48,223 nucleotides of DNA from Deltaproteobacteria bacterium. Lineage in GTDB: Bacteria; Myxococcota_A; Polyangia; Haliangiales; JADYYK01. Positions 43,430 through 48,223 of the stretch are shown here, one piece after another. Numbering within the stretch: position 1 is the stretch's first letter; each line of letters begins with the position of its first letter. Made by a program: the position numbers and the translations under genes. Location of the stretch: the NCBI GenBank assembly GCA_020853705.1, contig JADYYK010000269.1, positions 1-48,223 on the forward strand, given 5' to 3'. Below the pieces are notes generated by a model. The model worked only from the letters and a program-made list of their open reading frames with translations. It made no database searches and was not told where the DNA came from.

Positions 43430-43439
43430 TTGATATCAA
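43430..43439. promoter_or_regulatory. 10-bp palindrome, possible operator
   Basis: TTGATATCAA, perfect inverted repeat 18 bases upstream of the -35 just described. Position suits a regulator-binding site; no repressor gene is next to it. Confidence 0.35.
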
Positions 43440-43518
43440 GTTGTAACACATTGATCTTACCGCAGAATTTCAGTTGCGGATCGATCCGTCGTGGAGATGA
43501 TCTGGATCTCGGCGGGGA

Positions 43519-44646
43519 TCACCTGGCCGCGCGCGACCAGGCGCCGGTGGCGGGGTCGTGGCGGAACAGCGCGCGGCGGGTGCGGCCGGCCGAGATGACC
43601 AGCTCGGGGACGCCGTCGGCGTCGGTGTCGGTGAGGGCGGGCTTCTCGCGGTCGGCCAGGCGCTGGTTGACCAGCTCGTCGGTGGTGGTGGTGTCGAACA
43701 GGCGGGCGAAGCGCTTTCCGCGGTGAGACACCACGTCGAGCGCGAGCAGGCGGTAGCCCACGATGGCCACCGCCTGCCAGGTGGCGGCGGACAGGCCGGG
43801 GGGCGCCTTGGGGTGCGGCACCTGGTCGAGTTCGACCTCGCCGCCGCGCCAGGTGGCGCGCAGCGGGATGAAGCCCTTGGGCCACCAGATCGCGGCGCGG
43901 GCTGGACCCTTGCGGCCGGGGGCGTCGGGGCGGAAGCCCTCGGGCGCGGGCTGCACCCACAGGGGAGCGTCGGCGAAGGCCCCCAGGTTGTCGCGCGTCA
44001 GCAGCACGTCTCCGAGGGCACAGCGCAGCACCTCGGGCTGGGCGTCGAAGGCGGCCCCGAGCCCGCGGTCGACCGCGGCGATCACCGCGGGCATCGACTC
44101 GGCCAGCGGCGGCACGGTCAGCGGCGCCCGCGCAGCCTCCCCGAGGGGACAGCGCAGCATGCTGGAAGGGATCTGGCGAAGACCGCCGACCCGTGCCTGG
44201 TAGATCCTGGGCGCCAGCTTGCCAGGCCCGGTGGCCACGAGCTCGGGCACCTTGTCACCGCTTCGATCGACGAACTCGACGCGCGTCACCACGCGCCGCT
44301 CGCGCAGCCCCTTGCTGGTGCGCACGCGCGGAACATTGACGAGCAGCATGCGCAGCAGCACCACGCGGCTGTCGGAGCTGGCCACCACCAGGGTGGTGGT
44401 GAAGCTGCTCTCGACGCGCTCGCCGCGGGTCAGCTTGTGGCCGTCGTCGCGGCCGTCGTCGCGGTCTTCCTCCCAGACCAGGATGGCGTGGTCACCCATG
44501 CTGTGGTCCTGCTTGCGCACGCGCACGCCGTGCAACGTGCCGGCGTCTTCGACCAGCCCGGCGAGGTCAGGGGGGATGGCCACCGGCTCCGCGCGTGTGG
44601 AGTTCGCTAGCGCAAGAAGCAATCCAGCCATGGCCGCTATCCTCAC
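43519..44646 (-). CDS. exported FG-GAP/VCBS-like protein
   Basis: Predicted 375 residues from a GTG at 44646 that gives a normal signal (MRIAAMAGLLLALANSTRA); an ATG at 44631 with GTGAGG upstream is the alternative. The mature chain is beta-rich; FVDRSGDKVPELVATGPG and TDTDADGVPELVISAGRTRR are FG-GAP/VCBS-type elements that usually bind Ca2+ in propeller blades. Single exported protein, probably periplasmic; function unknown. Divergent from the ATPase cassette, 133 bp apart. Confidence 0.78.
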   Translation of the reverse strand: MRIAAMAGLLLALANSTRAEPVAIPPDLAGLVEDAGTLHGVRVRKQDHSMGDHAILVWEEDRDDGRDDGHKLTRGERVESSFTTTLVVASSDSRVVLLRMLLVNVPRVRTSKGLRERRVVTRVEFVDRSGDKVPELVATGPGKLAPRIYQARVGGLRQIPSSMLRCPLGEAARAPLTVPPLAESMPAVIAAVDRGLGAAFDAQPEVLRCALGDVLLTRDNLGAFADAPLWVQPAPEGFRPDAPGRKGPARAAIWWPKGFIPLRATWRGGEVELDQVPHPKAPPGLSAATWQAVAIVGYRLLALDVVSHRGKRFARLFDTTTTDELVNQRLADREKPALTDTDADGVPELVISAGRTRRALFRHDPATGAWSRAAR

Positions 44647-44779
44647 CCAGGCATTGTACTCCCGGGTCGCCACCGAACAGCCTGGCCAGCGTGGGACCAG
44701 CAGCGCTCCCTCTAGGACCGCCGCCTTCCGGAGTGGCGGGCGATCCCGTGGCGAAACTGACCCATGGTAGTCTCCTCCT

Positions 44780-46414
44780 GTGGCGCTTCCTGAGCATGGA
44801 CCACAAACGGAACTCGCCGAGAAGCGGGAGGAGTTCTGCTGGGTCATTCCATGGGGCACCACGCTTCTGAAATCACTTGAGGCAGACGGGGTCCAGCTGA
44901 CCCATGCACATCCCACCGCGAAGGACCATATTTGGCTGCTACGTCTCCGGCTGCCCTCCGAGATTCAGGATGCCTTCGGCACCGCCCCAGAGGTTCTTCT
45001 GCTCGTGGTGAGGGGAGCCGTCCAAGCGCGCGACCTCGAGCGGGCACGCGCCGAACTCTACCGAGCTGAGTACCGTCTAGATCTCGATCTCCTCGTCGTC
45101 AGTGATGACCAACCCCAGCTGGCCGACCGCCTCCACCGCATGCCAGGGCGGTGGGGCCAGTGGGTTCCATGGCCGGGCAGCCGCGAGGCAATGATGTCGC
45201 TGCCGGACATGTTCCGGGAGCACTTGCCGACATTCGACATCTTCGAGGAGAAGAATCCAGTTCGAGGACGGGGTGTCATCGGTCGAGAGGAAGAGATCGC
45301 CGACCTGACCAGCCGAATTGAGAATGCTGAGTCCATCGGGGTTTTCGGATTGCGGAAGGTCGGCAAGACGTCTGTGGTCCGCGCCGTGACCGATGCCCTC
45401 GATCCCGTAAGTGCCTCGATGTCGATGCGTGCACAGACAGCTGAGGGCCAATCACAACAGGCAGCCGTTCGGGTTCTCGCATGCTGGCTCGACGTGCAGC
45501 GCGCGTACGACCGATCCGCCCGAAGACTGTACTCGACGCTTGCGGCTGAGATCGAAAAGCGTCTTTCTGCCCATGGCATGACAATTCCAAGCCCACCTAC
45601 GGATGATCTCCAGCGAATTGACGATTTGATTCGTCTAACTATGGAAAAGACTGCACTTCCGCTCTGTATAGTTCTCGACGAATATGACTTTCTCTTTGAG
45701 GGATCACAAGGACAACCGCCAATTGCAAATATCGCAGCCTTTCTTCGGCTGCTCCGGGGTTGGGCACAACAGACTCAGCGTCTCTGCGTCGTCGTAATCG
45801 GTCGAGACCCGACTCCGTTCCAGAGTCCCGAGGTCGACGGCTTTCCGAATCCAATGCTAGGATGGTTTGTCACTCGCTGGCTCGGGCCGCTAGCGCCCCA
45901 ACGCGCTAACGAGTTACTCTCGCGGCTAGGAAAGCGTGTGGGGCTCGATATTGGTTCCGTCACTTTGGAGCTCGCTCTCTCGTTGACTGGTGGTCACCCA
46001 CTCCTCCACCGGCAATTCGGGTCGTCGCTCCTTGAGCACACGAACGATCGTCCTCTAAACAGTTCGCACCTCAATACGGACGTCTTGTGCAAGGCCGCGG
46101 CGCTGGATTTCCACGAACGAGGAGCCGTGCGCGAGATCTGCCACGAGATCCTGCACCTGCTGCGGACGAGATTCCAAGCGTCATACGACAGCCTCGTTCA
46201 TGCGGCGCGGACGAGTCCGATTGAAGCGCTTCACCACGCAAGCTGGAGCAGTCCGGCCGTGGTCCAACTACGCAACTTCGGCCTATTCTTGGGAAGTGCG
46301 GCAAAGAGCGCCAGTATACCTCTGGTCTTGACGGTCTATGTGCGCACGTTTGAGCGTCGTCCTTCTCGGTCCTCCCGACACCGCAACTCCAACCGTCGCG
46401 GATGGCACCGCTAG
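44780..46414 (+). CDS. AAA/STAND-like ATPase, component 1 of ATPase/nuclease cassette
   Basis: Predicted 544 residues, GTG start; TAGTCT lies 6 bases upstream. The first 165 residues are a domain I do not recognise, with alternating beta and alpha (LLVVRGAVQARDLERARAEL, LDLDLLVVSDDQPQLADRL). The ATPase follows: GREEEIADL, Walker A GLRKVGKTSV (Lys196, Thr197), Walker B CIVLDEYDF (Asp300, Glu301), then VVVIGRDPTPF as a likely sensor 1, and winged-helix-like helices. It resembles ORC/STAND-type P-loop proteins used as sensors. Third positions are clearly richer in A/T than elsewhere. The 3' end overlaps the next gene by 13 bp. Confidence 0.85.
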   Translation: MALPEHGPQTELAEKREEFCWVIPWGTTLLKSLEADGVQLTHAHPTAKDHIWLLRLRLPSEIQDAFGTAPEVLLLVVRGAVQARDLERARAELYRAEYRLDLDLLVVSDDQPQLADRLHRMPGRWGQWVPWPGSREAMMSLPDMFREHLPTFDIFEEKNPVRGRGVIGREEEIADLTSRIENAESIGVFGLRKVGKTSVVRAVTDALDPVSASMSMRAQTAEGQSQQAAVRVLACWLDVQRAYDRSARRLYSTLAAEIEKRLSAHGMTIPSPPTDDLQRIDDLIRLTMEKTALPLCIVLDEYDFLFEGSQGQPPIANIAAFLRLLRGWAQQTQRLCVVVIGRDPTPFQSPEVDGFPNPMLGWFVTRWLGPLAPQRANELLSRLGKRVGLDIGSVTLELALSLTGGHPLLHRQFGSSLLEHTNDRPLNSSHLNTDVLCKAAALDFHERGAVREICHEILHLLRTRFQASYDSLVHAARTSPIEALHHASWSSPAVVQLRNFGLFLGSAAKSASIPLVLTVYVRTFERRPSRSSRHRNSNRRGWHR

Positions 46415-48018
46415 CGACATGGGTGGACACGGCATTGTCAAAGAATCCATATGATTGGCAGGGACACCGACCACAGATCGTCGTCGAGCGCGAGAATCTG
46501 CTACGGCAGGCACTGCCTGAACTCCTTTCTGGCGCAGCTGTCGTTCTCCTAGGTGGACACGGAACGGGCAAGAGTGTCTTTCTCCGCCAGCTAAAGGATG
46601 CCCTCAGCAGCGCCGGGGCGAACGTCATCTTGTTCTCGGCGCCGCCTACTCTGACCACGATTGCGTCGTGCATGGCCGCCCTGTCCCAGAGACTACTCGG
46701 GACTCCAGCGGGTACTCTGAATTTGGATCCCGAGGAGCTGCTCTCAAGGACGCTGGAGGCCGATGGGCGCCCAATTATTCTCCTATACGATGAGGCTGAC
46801 GTCTATTGCACGAGCAACGATGCCGGGACAAACGTCGGCCGTGCGCTCTTCAACAGCCTCGAAGCCGCAAGGCGTGATCTTGCTCCACGGGTTGCACTGT
46901 TGGCGGCGGGGGGCCTTGCCCTCTTCGGTCTGCGAGAGTCCTTGGGATCGAACTTCGTTAGCAGAGCGGCCTGGATCCCGATGGAGCCTCTTCGTCGCAG
47001 CGAGATGGAGGCCCTAGCGGCGCCTCTATTTGTGCGCGATCCAGTACTCGGGCCGACCGTAATCGACGGTCTATCTGTGATGTCTGGTAGAAATGCCGCA
47101 TTGACCACATACGGATTGCAGTGCCTCTGGAACGATCAAGGTAATCCTCCTACCATCGATGCGATCGTTGATGCCTACTCCGCCTTCAGCGATCGCTATC
47201 CAGGATTTGCTCGCGACTTTTGGAAGTCACTGAATGATCCGAGCCTGTCCAATGTTCCCTTGGATGTCTGGAGGTCTATCGTTCGCCACACTGGACCAGT
47301 TCCGAGGGAGTCCCTTCTCACCGCAATCTCGGGTCGCAATCCGATAGCGATGAACCTCGACGATGCGTTGCGGATGCTGGAGGCCGCGGGGTTGATCGAG
47401 GTCAATGGTCCACGGGGTGCAGATCCACTGGCTGTCAGCCCACAACAATCAATCCTGGCTCTGCAGTTCCTTTCAGAGAGGTCCGGGTCGGCTGAGTTTT
47501 CTGTGCGCCTCTCCGCAGACCTGGTCGTACTTCTGGAACACATTCAGTCGCTCGGCGCTGACTACTACCGACCAAGCACGGGGATTGTTCAAGAGAGTGT
47601 ATTCTCTGCAACCTTGACCATTGGGCTTCGACAACTTGGCTGGGATGTTGAGCGCGAGGCTATTCGGGCTGCTGGCAGGACCGACCTGCGTATTCGATCT
47701 CCCGGAAAGGACGACACGGGGATTGTAGAAGTCAAGATCTGGGGCCGGAATGACTACCAGAGGATTCACGAGCAGGTATGCTCATATTGGAGTGCCGATG
47801 TGTCTTGCGGTTTCGCTGTGACATTCTCGGCGGCCCCGCCAGATCGGTGGCTGGAGACCTACAAGGCGGAGTGCCTCTCGGCGACTTCGATCGACACGAC
47901 GCGCTCCCCAAAGCCTCTCGTGTTGGCCGGCCAGCTTGCAGCTTCGTCGCACCTTCCCGAAGGACGTGCGGTGAAGATAGAGCACCTTCTCGTGCGGATC
48001 CCGCGCAGAGACCATTGA
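46402..48018 (+). CDS. AAA-type ATPase fused to PD-(D/E)XK nuclease-like domain, component 2
   Basis: Predicted 538 residues. Walker A GGHGTGKSV (Lys57, Ser58), Walker B ILLYDEADV (Asp130, Glu131), then VALLAAGGLALFG as likely sensor 1 and a winged-helix region (residues about 280-370; LDDALRMLEAAGLIEVNG). The C-terminal 150 residues fit the PD-(D/E)XK fold: Glu398 in VQESVFSATL, GWDVERE, Asp428 in GRTDLRI and Glu443-Val-Lys445 in GIVEVKIWG, followed by an amphipathic helix and a GFAVTF strand. The ATP domain probably gates DNA or RNA cleavage. The start lies 13 bp inside the previous gene, in another frame; no strong Shine-Dalgarno is seen. Confidence 0.85.
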   Translation: MAPLATWVDTALSKNPYDWQGHRPQIVVERENLLRQALPELLSGAAVVLLGGHGTGKSVFLRQLKDALSSAGANVILFSAPPTLTTIASCMAALSQRLLGTPAGTLNLDPEELLSRTLEADGRPIILLYDEADVYCTSNDAGTNVGRALFNSLEAARRDLAPRVALLAAGGLALFGLRESLGSNFVSRAAWIPMEPLRRSEMEALAAPLFVRDPVLGPTVIDGLSVMSGRNAALTTYGLQCLWNDQGNPPTIDAIVDAYSAFSDRYPGFARDFWKSLNDPSLSNVPLDVWRSIVRHTGPVPRESLLTAISGRNPIAMNLDDALRMLEAAGLIEVNGPRGADPLAVSPQQSILALQFLSERSGSAEFSVRLSADLVVLLEHIQSLGADYYRPSTGIVQESVFSATLTIGLRQLGWDVEREAIRAAGRTDLRIRSPGKDDTGIVEVKIWGRNDYQRIHEQVCSYWSADVSCGFAVTFSAAPPDRWLETYKAECLSATSIDTTRSPKPLVLAGQLAASSHLPEGRAVKIEHLLVRIPRRDH

Positions 48019-48101
48019 TCGGCCGCCGGTCACCTTGGGGATGAACCTCCTCCTGCTTGAGGGGCGGAAGGGACGGAAGCCTTTGGAGCCCGATTTTGCG
48101 G

Positions 48102-48223
48102 TCAGTCGGTGCCGCCCGGGTCGTACATGCCGCCGGGCATGCCGCCGCCGCGACCGCGACCACCGCCACCGCCGCGGTAACCACCGCCGCTGCCGCCGCT
48201 GCCGCCACCACCGCGGCCGCCAC
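48102..48223 (-). CDS. Gly-rich C-terminal tail, probably of an RNA-binding protein (partial)
   Basis: The gene runs off the right edge; 40 residues remain before the stop at 48102. They are nearly all Gly with Arg, Ser and Tyr (GGYRGGGGGRGRGGG, then MPGGMYDPGGTD). Such tails are typical of bacterial RRM-type cold-inducible RNA-binding proteins and some single-strand-binding or DEAD-box proteins. The folded domain lies outside the window, so the family is not certain. Confidence 0.55.
   Translation of the reverse strand, partial: GGRGGGGSGGSGGGYRGGGGGRGRGGGMPGGMYDPGGTD

Noticed and set aside
44780..48018. The two ATPases as an insertion-sequence transposition pair (IstA/IstB- or TnsC-like)
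   Set aside because: No DDE transposase, terminal inverted repeats or target duplications are visible, and the nuclease-like domain lies at the C-terminus of the second ATPase, not in a separate transposase.

Overview
The window comes from a high-GC Gram-negative bacterium, most likely a myxobacterium (Myxococcota) or close relative. The evidence is inferential: strong G/C bias at third codon positions, more than ten predicted lipoproteins with Asp/Gly-rich linkers after the lipid-modified Cys, PilZ and DUF4388 proteins, a DUF6178-like protein, a VIT/vWA protein beside an ECF sigma factor, and a type IV pilin-like protein. No rRNA, tRNA, CRISPR array or intact insertion sequence was seen.

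Layout. 0.3-9.3 kb holds envelope lipoproteins (one with an HEGQH metal motif, one a BNR/YCF48-like propeller), a CxxCxxCC-type YkgJ protein, two candidate micro-proteins, a PilZ-TPR protein and a PA0069-type radical SAM enzyme. 9.3-12.3 kb has a membrane protein and two tandem paralogous PilZ/pseudo-receiver proteins, the second ending in DUF4388. 12.3-17.2 kb is an operon of an ECF sigma factor and a 1426-residue zinc-finger/TM/FecR/VIT/vWA/TPR protein. 17.3-26.2 kb has a barrel-like exported protein, lipoproteins, a YkvA-di-haem cytochrome pair, a DUF6178-like protein, a pilin-like protein with a sigma-54-like promoter, a possible frameshift remnant, a DMT-like membrane protein, a CAP-domain lipoprotein and a VOC protein. 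26.2-34.9 kb has a GAF/degenerate GGDEF protein, an alpha/beta hydrolase, a HelD-like helicase, a Sel1 protein, a Rieske oxygenase followed by an AraC-type regulator, and infA with a lipoprotein. 35.1-42.6 kb has a large acyl-CoA dehydratase activase-like protein with its partner, a Cys-rich lipoprotein and miaB. 42.7-48.2 kb is more A/T-rich: an unknown protein with a possible core-binding-like fold, an exported FG-GAP-like protein, a two-gene cassette of AAA-type ATPases (the second fused to a PD-(D/E)XK nuclease-like domain), and the Gly-rich tail of a protein cut by the window edge.

How things work together. The sigma factor and the giant anti-sigma-like fusion are probably one signalling unit. 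The activase and its 558-residue partner look like an ATP-driven low-potential electron-transfer pair. The overlapping ATPase and ATPase-nuclease genes form the best candidate for an undescribed, possibly defensive, system. A recurrent regulatory pattern is a TANNNT hexamer only 6-8 bases upstream of the start codon without an obvious Shine-Dalgarno sequence, which suggests frequent leaderless transcription. Two divergent gene pairs share symmetric back-to-back -10 elements.
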